Part shown: positions 8,044 through 17,936 of the stretch, in pieces
Layout: the number at the start of each line of letters is the position of its first letter
How positions within the stretch are numbered: the stretch's first letter is position 1
Assembly: GCA_029937545.1 (NCBI GenBank)
Contig: JAPYPR010000013.1
Coordinates: 1 to 54,595 of the forward strand
DNA from: Erythrobacter sp.
GTDB lineage: Bacteria; Pseudomonadota; Alphaproteobacteria; Sphingomonadales; Sphingomonadaceae
DNA: 54,595 nucleotides
Direction of reading: 5' to 3'
The notes under the pieces: generated by a model
The model's database searches: none
Seen by the model: only the letters and a program-made list of their open reading frames with translations
Told to the model about the DNA's origin: nothing
Position numbers and translations under genes: made by a program

Positions 8044-9042
8044 TTACTCCGCGACATCCGGTAGGTTGAAGCCCCGCACGACCTTGGCCGAGCCTCCGCT
8101 GAGTTCCATCAGGGCCACCGGCACTTGGTGCAGTGTGGCGAGGTGAAGCCCGTCGGTGTAGGGCAAGTCCGACAATACCCGGCCCTGGCGGACCGCCTGC
8201 GCGCTTGTCGGGTCGAGGGTGAGGACCGGGATGTCGTCCAGTCCAGCCTCCAGCGGCAGGAGAAGGTTTTCGATGGCCGCGCCCTTAGCGTTTTTCTCCA
8301 GCGTGTCCAGCGAAATCGCCTGTTCTTCGCGGAACGGACCGGCCTTGATGCGCCTGAGGTAGGTCACATGCCCCAGCGTTCCAAGGGCGCGTGCGATGTC
8401 CCGTGCGAGCGAGCGGATGTATGTGCCTTTGGATACGTGCGCTACGAGGGTGACGCTGTCGGCCAGTTCGAGCGGAGCCTGCGGATCGTACGGATCGGGC
8501 CGGCCTGCAGTGGTGGCGAAGACGGAGCGCAGCGGCGCATCTTCCCGTTCGCCATCGAAATCAAGCGAGTGGATCGTGACGCGGCGCGTTTTCATCTCCA
8601 CGTCCTCGCCAGCCCGTGCGCGATCGTAGGCGCGCTTGCCATCCACTTTTACGGCTGAATAGGCGGGCGGTACCTGCTCGATATCGCCCGTGAAATGCTC
8701 CAACACCGCGGCGATTGCGGCCATCGGCGGACGGCGGTCGGTGCGGCCAGTCACTTCGCCTTCCGTGTCGAGCGTGTCGGTTTCCTCGCCGAACTGGATC
8801 GTGAAGGCATAGATCTTGTCGCTGTCGAGCATGCGCCCGGCGAGCTTGGTCGCCTCGCCCAGCGCGATCGGCAGGACGCCTTCGGCCAGTGGATCGAGCG
8901 TGCCGCCATGACCGACCTTGGTCTTGGCATAGCCACCGTGCTGCACCATGCGCTTCACCGCGCTCACCGCCTGTGTCGAGCCCAGCCCGCGCGGCTTCTC
9001 TAGGATCAGCCAACCATGAGGCGCCGGTTTGAGATCGCTCAT
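8044..9042 (-). CDS. truB: tRNA pseudouridine(55) synthase
   Basis: The 332-residue product makes the T-loop pseudouridine 55 in tRNAs. Visible features are [20 protein letters not shown] at the N-terminus and the catalytic-loop motif [19 protein letters not shown] with the nucleophilic aspartate. [19 protein letters not shown] and the [16 protein letters not shown] segment follow, then a C-terminal PUA-like part. The start at 9042 overlaps the end of the M50 protease gene by 4 bases (ATGA); the longer frame upstream is just that gene's shadow. It is followed by rpsO after 5 bases. Confidence 0.97.
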   Translation of the reverse strand: MSDLKPAPHGWLILEKPRGLGSTQAVSAVKRMVQHGGYAKTKVGHGGTLDPLAEGVLPIALGEATKLAGRMLDSDKIYAFTIQFGEETDTLDTEGEVTGRTDRRPPMAAIAAVLEHFTGDIEQVPPAYSAVKVDGKRAYDRARAGEDVEMKTRRVTIHSLDFDGEREDAPLRSVFATTAGRPDPYDPQAPLELADSVTLVAHVSKGTYIRSLARDIARALGTLGHVTYLRRIKAGPFREEQAISLDTLEKNAKGAAIENLLLPLEAGLDDIPVLTLDPTSAQAVRQGRVLSDLPYTDGLHLATLHQVPVALMELSGGSAKVVRGFNLPDVAE

Positions 9043-9731
9043 TCGCCAACTACGCCCGCAATGCCATTGGCGACCGAGAAGAAAATGCCGCTGATCCATT
9101 CGACCGGCGGCAGGATTGTGTTCTCGATCCAGCGCGCGTCGGGGAAGGCCCAGGTCGCCGCGATCAGCATGACGAACACCAGCATCCCCAACGCCTGCAG
9201 CTTCTGCCACTGGTTCGCCCAGCGCCGCGGCATCAGTCCACCAACGATATGGGAGCCGTCAAAGGGCGGGATCGGCAGCAGGTTGAAGAAGGCGAGGAAG
9301 GCGTTGATCAGGACGAACGCGCCGAAAGCGGTCATCACCCATTCGGGCAAGGCCGAGCCCCAGTTCAGCGCAAACCCTCCGATTACGCCGATGAACAGCG
9401 CCGCGATCAGGGCGAGGAGCAGGTTCGTCCCCGGCCCGGCGGCAGCGACTGCCATCATGCCGAAGCGCGGATTGTCCAGCCGCCGCGCATTGACAGGCAC
9501 GGGCTTGGCCCAGCCGAAAATCGGCCCGCCGAACAACGCCAGCGCTCCGGGCACGATTATCGTGCCGATCGGATCGACATGGCGGATCGGATTGAGGCTG
9601 AGGCGGCGCTGCTCCTTCGCAGTCGGATCGCCCAGCATCAGCGCGACCCAACCATGCGCCACCTCGTGAAACACGATGGCGACGATCAGGCACGGCACCA
9701 GCACGGCCGCGAGGATGAGGGTTTCTGTCAT
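9039..9731 (-). CDS. site-2-protease-family (M50) membrane metalloprotease
   Basis: The 230-residue membrane protein has the zinc motif VFHEVAHGWVA (HExxH, about residues 21-30) in the first TM region and the second-ligand motif NLLPIPPFDGSH (about 170-181). It is the compact rhomboid-like/YwhC subfamily, without a PDZ domain. Members cleave substrates within the membrane; the substrate here is unknown. Five or six TM segments are visible. It overlaps truB by 4 bases and starts 24 bases after tdk, so it is inserted in the otherwise conserved translation cluster and co-transcribed with it. Confidence 0.9.
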   Translation of the reverse strand: MTETLILAAVLVPCLIVAIVFHEVAHGWVALMLGDPTAKEQRRLSLNPIRHVDPIGTIIVPGALALFGGPIFGWAKPVPVNARRLDNPRFGMMAVAAAGPGTNLLLALIAALFIGVIGGFALNWGSALPEWVMTAFGAFVLINAFLAFFNLLPIPPFDGSHIVGGLMPRRWANQWQKLQALGMLVFVMLIAATWAFPDARWIENTILPPVEWISGIFFSVANGIAGVVGE

Positions 9732-9755
9732 GGAGGCTAGATAGGGACCGGTGGG

Positions 9756-10334
9756 TCAGCCCGCCAGCGCTTCGCGGAAATGCTTGCGACACATGGCAAC
9801 ATAGCGATCATTGCCGCCGATTTCCGTCTGCGCGCCTTCCGCTACTGCGTTGCCGTTTTCGTCGACACGCAGGTTCATCGTCGCCTTCCGGCCGCAATCG
9901 CAAACGGCCTTCATTTCGACGAGGTGATCGGCGATGCCCAGCAGGGCTGCGGAGCCGGCGAAGAGCTCGCCCTGGAAATCGGTCCGCAGGCCATAGCAGA
10001 GCACGGGTATGCCGCCATCGTCTGCCAGTCGCGCGAGCTGCCAGACTTGCTCGCGCGTGAGGAATTGCGCCTCGTCCACCAGCACGCAAGCGATGGGACT
10101 CTCGGCATGGTCGGCCAGAACACGGGCCTCGATATCGGTATCGCTCTCGAACCTGTGTGCGTCGCTTGCCAGCCCGATCCGGCTGGAAATTGCGCCGAAG
10201 CCCGGCCGATCGTCCAGCGCCGCGGTCCACAGCGACACCCGCATGCCGCGCTCGCCATAGTTGAATGCGGTCTGCAGCAGGGTCGAACTCTTCCCCGCAT
10301 TCATGCTCGCATAATAGAAATAGAGCTTGGCCAT
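9756..10334 (-). CDS. tdk: thymidine kinase
   Basis: The 192-residue protein is a type II thymidine kinase that phosphorylates thymidine to dTMP in the salvage pathway. It has the P-loop [11 protein letters not shown] near residue 11, the Walker B/catalytic [11 protein letters not shown], the lasso region after [20 protein letters not shown], and zinc-binding cysteines (CDCGRKAT and MCRKHF). Length matches the E. coli enzyme (205). It is the first gene of the tdk-M50-truB-rpsO-pnp run on this strand and divergent from the AbgT gene. Confidence 0.95.
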   Translation of the reverse strand: MAKLYFYYASMNAGKSSTLLQTAFNYGERGMRVSLWTAALDDRPGFGAISSRIGLASDAHRFESDTDIEARVLADHAESPIACVLVDEAQFLTREQVWQLARLADDGGIPVLCYGLRTDFQGELFAGSAALLGIADHLVEMKAVCDCGRKATMNLRVDENGNAVAEGAQTEIGGNDRYVAMCRKHFREALAG

Positions 10335-10435
10335 CGCCCAGCCCTAGCCTCCACCGCGCAGCCTGTTAAGGAGGGCGTCAGACGCGATCGGGGATGACGC
10401 CCCGACGAAACGGAACGAGGCGACAGGGACCTTGC

Positions 10436-12172
10436 ATGGCAGACGCGGCAGTGACGGCGGGGAATAAGCAGACCGGTTTCCTGGGATGGATCGAGCGGAC
10501 GGGCAACAAACTGCCCGACCCGGTCTTTATCTTCTTCTACCTGATCCTTGCGCTTGTCGTAGTATCCATCATCGCGGCCATTACGGGAGTGTCCGCGTTC
10601 CACCCGACTGCTATCGACGAGGCTACCGGCAGCGAGCAGCGGATCGAGGCGGTCAGCCTGCTCTCGCCGGAGAACATCCAGCGCCTGTGGGTCGAAATGC
10701 CGGCGACTTTCACGCACTTCCATCCGCTAGGCTACGTGCTCGTCGTCATGCTGGGTGCCGGCGTGGCGGAGCGCTCCGGCTTCTTTGCTGCGGGCATGTC
10801 CAAGGCGGTGAAAGCCGCGCCCAAATCGCTGCTGACGCCCGTCGTGGCGCTCGTGGCGATGATCGGCAACCACGCAGCGGATGCAGGCTACGTCGTCCTG
10901 ATCCCGCTGGCGGGCATCCTGTTCGCTGCCGCCGGGCGCCATCCCTTGGCCGGCATTGCGGCGGCCTTTGCCGGGGTGTCTGGCGGCTTCTCGGCCAACA
11001 TCTCGCCCGGCCAGCTCGACGCGTTGCTCTTCGGAATTACCGAGGAAGCGGTCAACGCAAGCGCGCTCGATCCGGCCTGGACAGCCAATATTGCGGGCAA
11101 CTGGTATTTCATCGCTGCGATGACGGTCATCTTCCTGCCGATCATCTGGTACGTCACCGACAAGGTTATCGAACCCCGGCTCGGTGCATGGACCGGCGGT
11201 ACGCAGGCAGGCGCGGCGACGGCGAATGCGGACCACGCGACCGGAACGGCCAGCGTTACCGAGGACCTGAGCGATAGCGCAGTGGCGGACAACGCCTCCA
11301 GTGGAGATCTCAGCCCCGATCCCAGCGATCACGAAGGCGCGCTGGCATCGAAGGGATTGCGCGCGGCCGGCCTCGCCGCATTGTTCGTCGTGGCGTTGTG
11401 GGCGGTCATGGTGTTCGCGCCCGGCACCCCGCTGGTCAACGAAGCCGCCTGCGAGGGAATTTCCGCGGCAGATTGTTCGATCCACGCCGAACTCGATCCG
11501 TTCTACAAGTCGCTGGTCGCTGCCTTCTTCCTGCTCTTCCTGCTGACGGGCTGGGCCTATGGCCGTGCGGTGGGCACGATCAAAAACCACCGTGACCTCG
11601 TCGAGATGATGGCCGAGAGCATGAAGGACATGGGCTATTACCTCGTCCTCGCCTTCGCAGCGGCGCATTTCGTGGCGATGTTCGGCTGGTCGAACCTCGG
11701 CCTGATCAGCGCGGTACATGGCGCGGCGGCAATCCAGTCGACCGGCCTGCCCCTGCCGCTGGTGCTCGGCCTGATGGTGCTGTTTACCGGCCTGCTCAAC
11801 CTGTTCGTGGGTTCGGCGAGCGCGAAGTGGGCGCTGCTCGCGCCGATATTGGTTCCGATGCTCATGCTGCTCAACATCAGCCCGGAAGGCGCGACCGCCG
11901 CCTATCGCGTCGGCGACAGTGCGACCAATATCATCACGCCGCTGATGGTCTACTTCCCGCTGATCCTGGTCTTCGCCCAGCGCTGGCAGAAGGATTTCGG
12001 CCTCGGCAGCCTGACCGCCATGATGATTCCCTATTCGATCTGGCTGCTGGTGTCGGGCACCGTGCTGATCGTGCTGTGGTTCTACCTCGGCATCCCGCTG
12101 GGTCCGGACGCGCCGGTAGGCTATGCGCTGCCCGAGATGGCAGCCCCCGCAGCCCCGGCGATCATGGAGTAA
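10436..12172 (+). CDS. AbgT family transporter
   Basis: The 578-residue membrane protein belongs to the AbgT family, whose members import p-aminobenzoyl-glutamate or export sulfonamide-type antimetabolites. Typical segments are GWIERTGNKLPDPVFIFFYL, the hairpin-loop HAADAGYVVLIPLAG, GGFSANISPGQLDALL, and VGSASAKWALLAPILVPML with YRVGDSATNIITPLM near the C-terminus. Family members are about 500-510 residues. The excess sits in a hydrophilic, acidic insertion of roughly 50 residues (about 255-305: TASVTEDLSDSAVADN and onward) in a loop. ATG 10436 is chosen because the conserved N-terminus follows. It is the only plus-strand gene within the translation cluster. Confidence 0.92.
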   Translation: MADAAVTAGNKQTGFLGWIERTGNKLPDPVFIFFYLILALVVVSIIAAITGVSAFHPTAIDEATGSEQRIEAVSLLSPENIQRLWVEMPATFTHFHPLGYVLVVMLGAGVAERSGFFAAGMSKAVKAAPKSLLTPVVALVAMIGNHAADAGYVVLIPLAGILFAAAGRHPLAGIAAAFAGVSGGFSANISPGQLDALLFGITEEAVNASALDPAWTANIAGNWYFIAAMTVIFLPIIWYVTDKVIEPRLGAWTGGTQAGAATANADHATGTASVTEDLSDSAVADNASSGDLSPDPSDHEGALASKGLRAAGLAALFVVALWAVMVFAPGTPLVNEAACEGISAADCSIHAELDPFYKSLVAAFFLLFLLTGWAYGRAVGTIKNHRDLVEMMAESMKDMGYYLVLAFAAAHFVAMFGWSNLGLISAVHGAAAIQSTGLPLPLVLGLMVLFTGLLNLFVGSASAKWALLAPILVPMLMLLNISPEGATAAYRVGDSATNIITPLMVYFPLILVFAQRWQKDFGLGSLTAMMIPYSIWLLVSGTVLIVLWFYLGIPLGPDAPVGYALPEMAAPAAPAIME

Positions 12173-12175
12173 AGC

Positions 12176-12577
12176 TTACTCTTCGTCGTCGAGGTCGCGC
12201 GCAACCTTGGGATCGTTCAGCAGCTGCTCGATCCGGTCGGCTTCGTCGAAGCTTTCGTCCGGCTGGAAAGACAGTTTCGGCGCAAACTTCAGGCCCAGCC
12301 GCTTGGCGACTTCCTTCTGGAAGAAGGCGGTGTTCGTGCGCAGCGCCTTCAGTACCTGCGCCTCGTCCTGCCCCAGCAGCGGCTTCACATAGGCTTTCGC
12401 ATTCCGCAGGTCCGGCGTCATCCGCACTTCGGTGACGGAGATGTTCGAGGCGCGCAGCACATCGTCATGCGCATCTCCGCGCGCGAGGAGTTCGGATAGG
12501 ATATGACGCACGCGCTCACCCACCTTGAGGACGCGGACCGACTGCTGTTCGGGGGTGGATTGCTGGTGCTTGGCCAT
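12176..12577 (-). CDS. rbfA: ribosome-binding factor A
   Basis: The 133-residue protein matches RbfA, a late 30S maturation factor that helps process the 16S 5' end. It has [20 protein letters not shown] at the N-terminus, the KH-type core [17 protein letters not shown], and the C-terminal [20 protein letters not shown]. Its start overlaps the stop of the upstream thioesterase by 1 base (TGATG), indicating translational coupling, and it is the last gene of the rimP operon on this strand. The AbgT gene ends 3 bases away convergently. Confidence 0.97.
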   Translation of the reverse strand: MAKHQQSTPEQQSVRVLKVGERVRHILSELLARGDAHDDVLRASNISVTEVRMTPDLRNAKAYVKPLLGQDEAQVLKALRTNTAFFQKEVAKRLGLKFAPKLSFQPDESFDEADRIEQLLNDPKVARDLDDEE

Positions 12578-12999
12578 CAGTTGTCTCCGGTAGGCCGCGG
12601 TGTCGGGATCGCCGTGCTAGTCGACCGCGCAAGCCGATTGCCTTCCTCGTCGAACAACTCGCCTTCGAGGAAGATCACCCGCCGTCCGCGCCGGATGACG
12701 CGGCCCTTGCCGACCAACGGCCCGGCCAGTACCGGACGCAGCAGCGTCATGGCGATGTCGAGATTGAGCGGGGCCTCGCGCTGCTCCGTCGCCCAGACAT
12801 GCGGCCAGCCCATGACCTCGTCGAGGAAGCCCGCGACCAAGCCGCCCTGCACGCTGCCGCGCGGGGTGATGACGCTGTCGGGCGCAGCGAAGCGGAGCGT
12901 GATCTCCTCACGCTCCGCTTCGAAATGATCGAACTCGACGCCCATGAGGTCGGCATGCGCCGCCCCTTGGTTATGCAGTCTTTCGGTATTCGCGCTCAC
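12577..12999 (-). CDS. PaaI-type hotdog-fold thioesterase
   Basis: This 140-residue protein has the hotdog thioesterase pattern of the PaaI family: [26 protein letters not shown] (residues 40-65), with the catalytic-loop GxVQGG, and a C-terminal [20 protein letters not shown] strand pair. It probably hydrolyses an acyl-CoA; the acyl group cannot be read from sequence. It lies between infB (4-base overlap) and rbfA (1-base overlap) and so is translated with the initiation-factor operon, an unusual location for such an enzyme. Confidence 0.88.
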   Translation of the reverse strand: MSANTERLHNQGAAHADLMGVEFDHFEAEREEITLRFAAPDSVITPRGSVQGGLVAGFLDEVMGWPHVWATEQREAPLNLDIAMTLLRPVLAGPLVGKGRVIRRGRRVIFLEGELFDEEGNRLARSTSTAIPTPRPTGDN

Positions 13000-15512
13000 A
13001 GCGTGCGTTCACGCTCCTCGACCTCGAACACCTCGAGCTGGTCGCCCGGCTGGATGTCGTTGGTGTCGGCGAGGACCACACCGCATTCGAGACCGGCGCG
13101 GACTTCGTCCACATCGTCCTTGAAGCGGCGGAGCGAGGCGATGGTCGTGGCCGAAACGATGACATCGTCGCGCGTGAGGCGTGCGTGCAGCCCCTTGCGG
13201 ATGACGCCTTCCTCGACCAGCAGGCCGGCCGCCTTGTCCTTCTTGCCCGAGCGGAACACTTCCTTGACCGCGGCACGGCCGACGACGTTCTCGATCCGCT
13301 CCGGACCCAGCTCGCCTGCCATCTCCTTGGCGATTTCTTCGGTCAGGTGGTAGATGACGTCGTAATACTTCATCTCCACGCCGTCGCGCTTCACCAGCTC
13401 GCGCGCCTTGGCGTTCGGGCGCACGTTGAACCCGATGATCGGCGCGTTGGACGCGGCCGCCAGCTGGACGTCGCTTTCGGTGATCGCACCCACGCCTGCG
13501 TGCAGCACGCGGACCTTGATCAGGTCGTTGCCGAGATTGTGCAGCGCGGTCGTGATCGCCTCGACCGAACCCTGCACATCGGCTTTCACCAGCACGGGGA
13601 ATTCGACGAGGTCCGATGCGAGGTTGTTGAACATCGTATCGAAGCTGGTCGGGGCCAGCGCGGTACGCTTTTCGGTCGCCTTTTCCTGACGATATTCGGC
13701 CACTTCGCGGGCCCGCTGTTCGTTTTCCACCACGGTCAGCACATCGCCAGCGCTCGGCACCCCGCTGAGGCCGAGGACCTCGACCGGCATCGAGGGTCCG
13801 GCTTTCTTGATCTGCTTGCCATGGTCGTCGACGATGGCGCGGACGCGGCCGCTCTGCGTACCGACGACGAAGGTGTTGCCACGCTCAAGCGTGCCGCGCG
13901 TGATGAGCACGGTCGCCACGGGGCCACGGCCCTTGTCGAGCTGGGCCTCGATGACGGTCGCCTCGGCCATGCGGTCGGGGCGGGCCTTCAGTTCGAGCAG
14001 TTCGGCCTGCAGCGCAATCTTTTCGAGCAGTTCGTCCAGTCCGGTCTTCTCCTTGGCGGAGATTTCCACGTCCTGCACGTCGCCCGACATCTTCTCCACG
14101 ATGACCTCGTGTTCGAGCAGTCGATTGCGGATGTTGTCCGGATTGGCTTCGGGCTTGTCCATCTTGTTGATCGCGACGATCATCGGGACGCCGGCGGCCT
14201 TGGTGTGATTGATGGCCTCGATCGTCTGCGGCATGATGCCGTCGTCTGCCGCCACGACCAGCACCACGATGTCGGTCACGTTCGCGCCGCGCTGGCGCAT
14301 CTCGGTGAAGGCGGCGTGGCCCGGAGTATCGAGGAAGGTCACGGCATCGCCGCCCTTCGTCTTCACCTGGTAGCTGCCGATATGCTGGGTGATGCCGCCG
14401 GCTTCGCCCTTCACGACATTGGCTCCGCGGAGCGCGTCGAGCAGGCTGGTCTTGCCGTGGTCGACATGGCCCATGATAGTGACGACCGGCGGACGCGGCT
14501 TCAGCGTTTCTTCCGGATCGACGTCCTCCTCGGCCTGGATGTCGACATCGGCTTCGGAGACCTTCTCGATATTGTGGCCGAACTGCTCGACCAGCAGCTC
14601 CGCCGTATCCTGGTCGATCGTCTGGTTGACGGTGACCATCATGTCGAGATTGAAGAGTTCCTTCACCAGGTCGGCACCCTTCTCGCCCATGCGCTTGGCG
14701 AGTTCGCCCACGGTGATCGCCTCGGGGACGATCACGTCGCGAACCTGCTTCTCGCGCGGCTTGTTGGAGCCGCCGCCCTGCATGCGGCGCTCCTTTTCGC
14801 GCGCACGCTTGAGCGCAGCGAGGCTGCGGGCGCGGCGGCCTTCGTCCTCGTTCAGTGCCTTCTTGACGGTGAGCTTGCCGGAGCGACGCTTGTCGGGCGT
14901 TTCCGCACCGCGCGCAGGCTTGTCGTCCTTCTTCTTGCGCTCGGGCTTCTTGATTTCCGGACGCTTGACGGGGGTGAACTTGCGCGGTGCAGGCGCGGGC
15001 GTGCCGTCCTCGGCAGGTGCCGTCTCTGGCTCGGCGGGCGTTTCCTCTGCCGACGCTCCCTTCGGTGCCTCTGCCTCTTCCTTAGCCTTCTTCGCGGCTT
15101 CGGCCTCGGCCTTCTTGTTGTCTTCCGCGCGCTGTTTTTCCTCTTCGGCTGCCTGTTTGGCTTCCTTGTCTTCGCGCTTGCGAGCCTCTTCGGCCAGACG
15201 CAGGCGCTCTTCCTCGGCCTCGCGCTGGAGGCGCGCGACGCGTTCCTGCGGCGTTTCCCCGGCCGGGGCCTTCTTCGCCGCAGGCCTCTTCGCCGCCGGT
15301 GCCGGGGCAGGCGCGGGAGCCGGTGCGGGCGCAGGCGCGGGAGCCTCCTCTGGCGCCGGAGCTTCGCCGGGTTTCACGAGCTTGCGGCGGCGCTTGACCT
15401 CGACCGCCACCTTGTTGGTGCGGCCGTGGCTGAAGGTCTGCTTGACCTCGCCCGGTTGCGCACCCTTCAGGGTCAGCGGTTTACGGGCCGGTTTCTTGTC
15501 GTCGTCGCTCAT
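12996..15512 (-). CDS. infB: translation initiation factor IF-2
   Basis: The 838-residue GTPase places initiator tRNA on the 30S and promotes subunit joining. The N-terminal 300 residues are low complexity, with an Ala/Pro repeat (about 55-75) and a long charged Lys/Glu/Ala helix (about 85-180). IF2_N follows ([20 protein letters not shown], about 265), then the G domain with [16 protein letters not shown] (G1), [12 protein letters not shown] (G3) and NKMDKPEAN (G4). The beta-barrel and C2 domains close it. The AP-rich tract is typical of alphaproteobacterial IF-2. It overlaps the thioesterase start by 4 bases. Confidence 0.98.
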   Translation of the reverse strand: MSDDDKKPARKPLTLKGAQPGEVKQTFSHGRTNKVAVEVKRRRKLVKPGEAPAPEEAPAPAPAPAPAPAPAPAAKRPAAKKAPAGETPQERVARLQREAEEERLRLAEEARKREDKEAKQAAEEEKQRAEDNKKAEAEAAKKAKEEAEAPKGASAEETPAEPETAPAEDGTPAPAPRKFTPVKRPEIKKPERKKKDDKPARGAETPDKRRSGKLTVKKALNEDEGRRARSLAALKRAREKERRMQGGGSNKPREKQVRDVIVPEAITVGELAKRMGEKGADLVKELFNLDMMVTVNQTIDQDTAELLVEQFGHNIEKVSEADVDIQAEEDVDPEETLKPRPPVVTIMGHVDHGKTSLLDALRGANVVKGEAGGITQHIGSYQVKTKGGDAVTFLDTPGHAAFTEMRQRGANVTDIVVLVVAADDGIMPQTIEAINHTKAAGVPMIVAINKMDKPEANPDNIRNRLLEHEVIVEKMSGDVQDVEISAKEKTGLDELLEKIALQAELLELKARPDRMAEATVIEAQLDKGRGPVATVLITRGTLERGNTFVVGTQSGRVRAIVDDHGKQIKKAGPSMPVEVLGLSGVPSAGDVLTVVENEQRAREVAEYRQEKATEKRTALAPTSFDTMFNNLASDLVEFPVLVKADVQGSVEAITTALHNLGNDLIKVRVLHAGVGAITESDVQLAAASNAPIIGFNVRPNAKARELVKRDGVEMKYYDVIYHLTEEIAKEMAGELGPERIENVVGRAAVKEVFRSGKKDKAAGLLVEEGVIRKGLHARLTRDDVIVSATTIASLRRFKDDVDEVRAGLECGVVLADTNDIQPGDQLEVFEVEERERTL

Positions 15513-15571
15513 TCTTGCTCGTTTCTCTTCGATCTAATCGTTCAGTTCGTCATCCGGCGTGCGCGGCCCGG

Positions 15572-16291
15572 TCAGGCCTCGGCGCGCCCGTATTCGGCAG
15601 GCACATCGTGCCCCATGTAAAGCATGAGGCGCACAAGGGGCTTGAGCACTCGCGCGGTCGCAGCATCATCGGCCAACGCCAGATGGACGACATTGTCGCG
15701 GCCCAATGCCACAGACAATGCATCGCGGTCCAGTGGCAGGATCAGGCCCCGTGCACCCGACCCTTCCATCTCGCGGCCGACGCGCCAGGCCTGGTCGAGC
15801 TTCTTGCGCCCGTCTTCGCTCGCGTCGCTGGCATGACACAAAAGCGCCACGCCCCCTGCCCGCGCCGTTTCGGCGATGCGCTGGGTGCCCAACATAAGGT
15901 GCCCGACGCGCATTTCGAGGCCCAGCCGGTCGAGGACGACGCGGGTCAGCGCATCTTCGACCATTTGCGGCAGCTCTTGTGGGATCTCGAGGTCGCCGGT
16001 CTTGAAGGCGCGCGAAAGGCCCGCCTTCAGCTTGCCGTTACCTTGCGCGGCTTCGATCGCCGCGCGTTCGCTGCACACCCAGGCCCCGCGGCCGGGTGCC
16101 TTTTCCTGCGCATCGGGCAGCACGAGGCCGGAAGGGGAGACGGCCAGCCGCAGCAAGCTTCGCCGCGGCCGGGTCTCGCCGGTCAGGACGCAACGGCGTT
16201 CCGGGCAGGTCTTATCGGGCTCGGAAGCGTTCCGTGCCTTGGGCGTGTCGGCGATGTCGGACGTCAGGCGCTCATTGGGTGGAGTCCGCAT
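15572..16291 (-). CDS. YlxR (DUF448) plus L7Ae-like RNA-binding protein
   Basis: The 239-residue product joins two domains that are separate genes in Gram-positive bacteria. An N-terminal YlxR/DUF448 domain (about 28-105) has the signature CPERRCVLTGE and the GRGAWVC motif. A C-terminal L7Ae/YlxQ-like domain (about 125-205) covers LGLEMRVGHLMLGTQRIAE and ALLCHASDASEDGRKKL. Both bind RNA; YlxR acts with RNase P or transcription complexes in some bacteria. It overlaps the nusA end by 20 bases and precedes infB by 59, the usual nusA-ylxR-infB order. Confidence 0.92.
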   Translation of the reverse strand: MRTPPNERLTSDIADTPKARNASEPDKTCPERRCVLTGETRPRRSLLRLAVSPSGLVLPDAQEKAPGRGAWVCSERAAIEAAQGNGKLKAGLSRAFKTGDLEIPQELPQMVEDALTRVVLDRLGLEMRVGHLMLGTQRIAETARAGGVALLCHASDASEDGRKKLDQAWRVGREMEGSGARGLILPLDRDALSVALGRDNVVHLALADDAATARVLKPLVRLMLYMGHDVPAEYGRAEA

Positions 16292-17936
16292 CGGCGGCCT
16301 CCTGGGTTGCGGCGTCCTCGGCGGGAGCCTCTGCAGGTTCCTCGTCTTCGAACCAGTGCGCGCGGGCAGCCATGATGATCTCGTTGCCCTGCTCTTCGTT
16401 CAGGCCGTACTCGCCCAGCACGCCGCCCTTGTCCTGCTCGCGCTGCGGACGGTCGCGCCGCATCGGCGGGCCATCGGCAGTGTTGCGGCGACGAGGAGCT
16501 TCGCGCTTCTTCTGGATCAGTTCGTCCGTGGCGAGATCGGCCAGGTCGTCGAGCGTCTTGATGCCCGCCTTGCCCAGCGTCACCAGCATCGCCTCGGTCA
16601 GGTGCGGCAGTTCGGCGAGGTCGTCCTCGACGCCCAGCTCGCGGCGCGTTACGCGGTGCGCGGCTTCCTGGCGCTCGATCGCTTCCTGTGCGCGGCTCTG
16701 GAGCTCCTCGGCGAGGTCTTCGTCGAAGCCCTCGATCGAGGCGAGTTCCTCGAGTTCCACGTAAGCGACTTCCTCGAGCTCCACGAAGCCTTCGGCGACG
16801 AGCAGCTGCGAGAGCGTTTCGTCGACATCGAGTTCTTCCTCGAACATCTTGGAGCGCTCGGCGAATTCCTTGCTGCGCTTCTCCGAGGCTTCTTCCTCGG
16901 TCATGATGTCGATCTGGTTGCCGGTCAGCTGGCTGGCGAGACGCACGTTCTGGCCGCGGCGACCGATGGCGAGCGACAGCTGGTCGTCGGGCACGACGAC
17001 CTCGATGCGGCCCTCCTCCTCGTCGAGTACCACGCGGCTGACGGTGGCCGGCTGCAACGCGTTCACAATGAAGGTCGCACCGTCTTCGGACCAGGGGATG
17101 ATGTCGATCTTCTCGCCCTGCAATTCCTGCACGACTGCCTGGACGCGGCTACCCTTCATGCCGACGCAGGCGCCGACCGGGTCGATGCTGCTGTCGTGGC
17201 TGATGACGCCGATCTTCGCACGGCTGCCCGGGTCGCGGGCGGCGGCCTTGATCTCGATGATGCCGTCGTAGATTTCGGGCACTTCCTGCGCGAACAGCTT
17301 GCGCATGAAGTCGGGATGCGCGCGGCTGAGGAAGATTTGCGGGCCCCGATTATTGCGCTCCACCTTGGTGATCAGCGCGCGGACACGCTCGCCGACACGG
17401 GCGGCTTCGCGCGGGATCTGCTGGTCGCGGCGGATGACGCCTTCGGCGCGGCCGAGGTTCACGATCACATGGCCGAATTCGACCGATTTGATGACACCGG
17501 TAATGACTTCGCCCGCGCGGTCCTTGAATTCCTCGAACTGGCGCTCGCGCTCGGCATCGCGGACCTTCTGGAAAATCACCTGCTTGGCCGACTGCGCGTC
17601 GATGCGGCCGAGATCGACCGGCGGCAGCGGATCGACGATGAAGTCGCCGATCTTGGCGTCGTCCTGCAACTTCTGCGCGGCCTTGAGATCGACCTGCTTG
17701 AAATAGTCCTCGACCTCTTCAACTACCTCGACGACGCGCCACAGGCGCAGGTCGCCGGTCTGCGGATCGAGCTTGGCGCGAATGTCGTTCTCCGCGCCAT
17801 AGCGGTTGCGGGCGGACTTCTGGATCGCCTCTTCCATCGCCTCGATCACGATGGCCTTGTCGATCATCTTTTCCGATGCGACCGCATTGGCGATCGCGAG
17901 GAGTTCAGCCTTGTTGGCGGAAATGGCACTGGCCAT
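16272..17936 (-). CDS. nusA: transcription termination/antitermination protein NusA
   Basis: The 554-residue protein binds RNA polymerase and modulates pausing, termination and antitermination. The N-terminal domain starts MASAISANKAELLAIANAVA. An S1 domain lies near residues 140-200 (GEVITGVIKSVEFGHVIVNLG). Two KH domains follow (SRAHPDFMRKLFAQEVPEI; IGRRGQNVRLASQLTG). The C-terminus has acidic helix-hairpin-helix repeats (LAELPHLTEAMLVTLGKAGI) and an E/A-rich tail. It starts at the last base of the rimP stop codon (1-base overlap) and runs into ylxR. Confidence 0.98.
   Translation of the reverse strand: MASAISANKAELLAIANAVASEKMIDKAIVIEAMEEAIQKSARNRYGAENDIRAKLDPQTGDLRLWRVVEVVEEVEDYFKQVDLKAAQKLQDDAKIGDFIVDPLPPVDLGRIDAQSAKQVIFQKVRDAERERQFEEFKDRAGEVITGVIKSVEFGHVIVNLGRAEGVIRRDQQIPREAARVGERVRALITKVERNNRGPQIFLSRAHPDFMRKLFAQEVPEIYDGIIEIKAAARDPGSRAKIGVISHDSSIDPVGACVGMKGSRVQAVVQELQGEKIDIIPWSEDGATFIVNALQPATVSRVVLDEEEGRIEVVVPDDQLSLAIGRRGQNVRLASQLTGNQIDIMTEEEASEKRSKEFAERSKMFEEELDVDETLSQLLVAEGFVELEEVAYVELEELASIEGFDEDLAEELQSRAQEAIERQEAAHRVTRRELGVEDDLAELPHLTEAMLVTLGKAGIKTLDDLADLATDELIQKKREAPRRRNTADGPPMRRDRPQREQDKGGVLGEYGLNEEQGNEIIMAARAHWFEDEEPAEAPAEDAATQEAADADSTQ

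Noticed and set aside
15300..15370. Short repeated gcgggagccggtgc-type units, possible minisatellite or CRISPR-like array
   Set aside because: They encode the Ala-Pro repeat of the IF-2 N-terminus; no spacers, so not CRISPR.
13185..15620. 811-codon plus-strand frame opposite infB
   Set aside because: Leu/Arg/Val-rich antisense shadow of IF-2; no domains.
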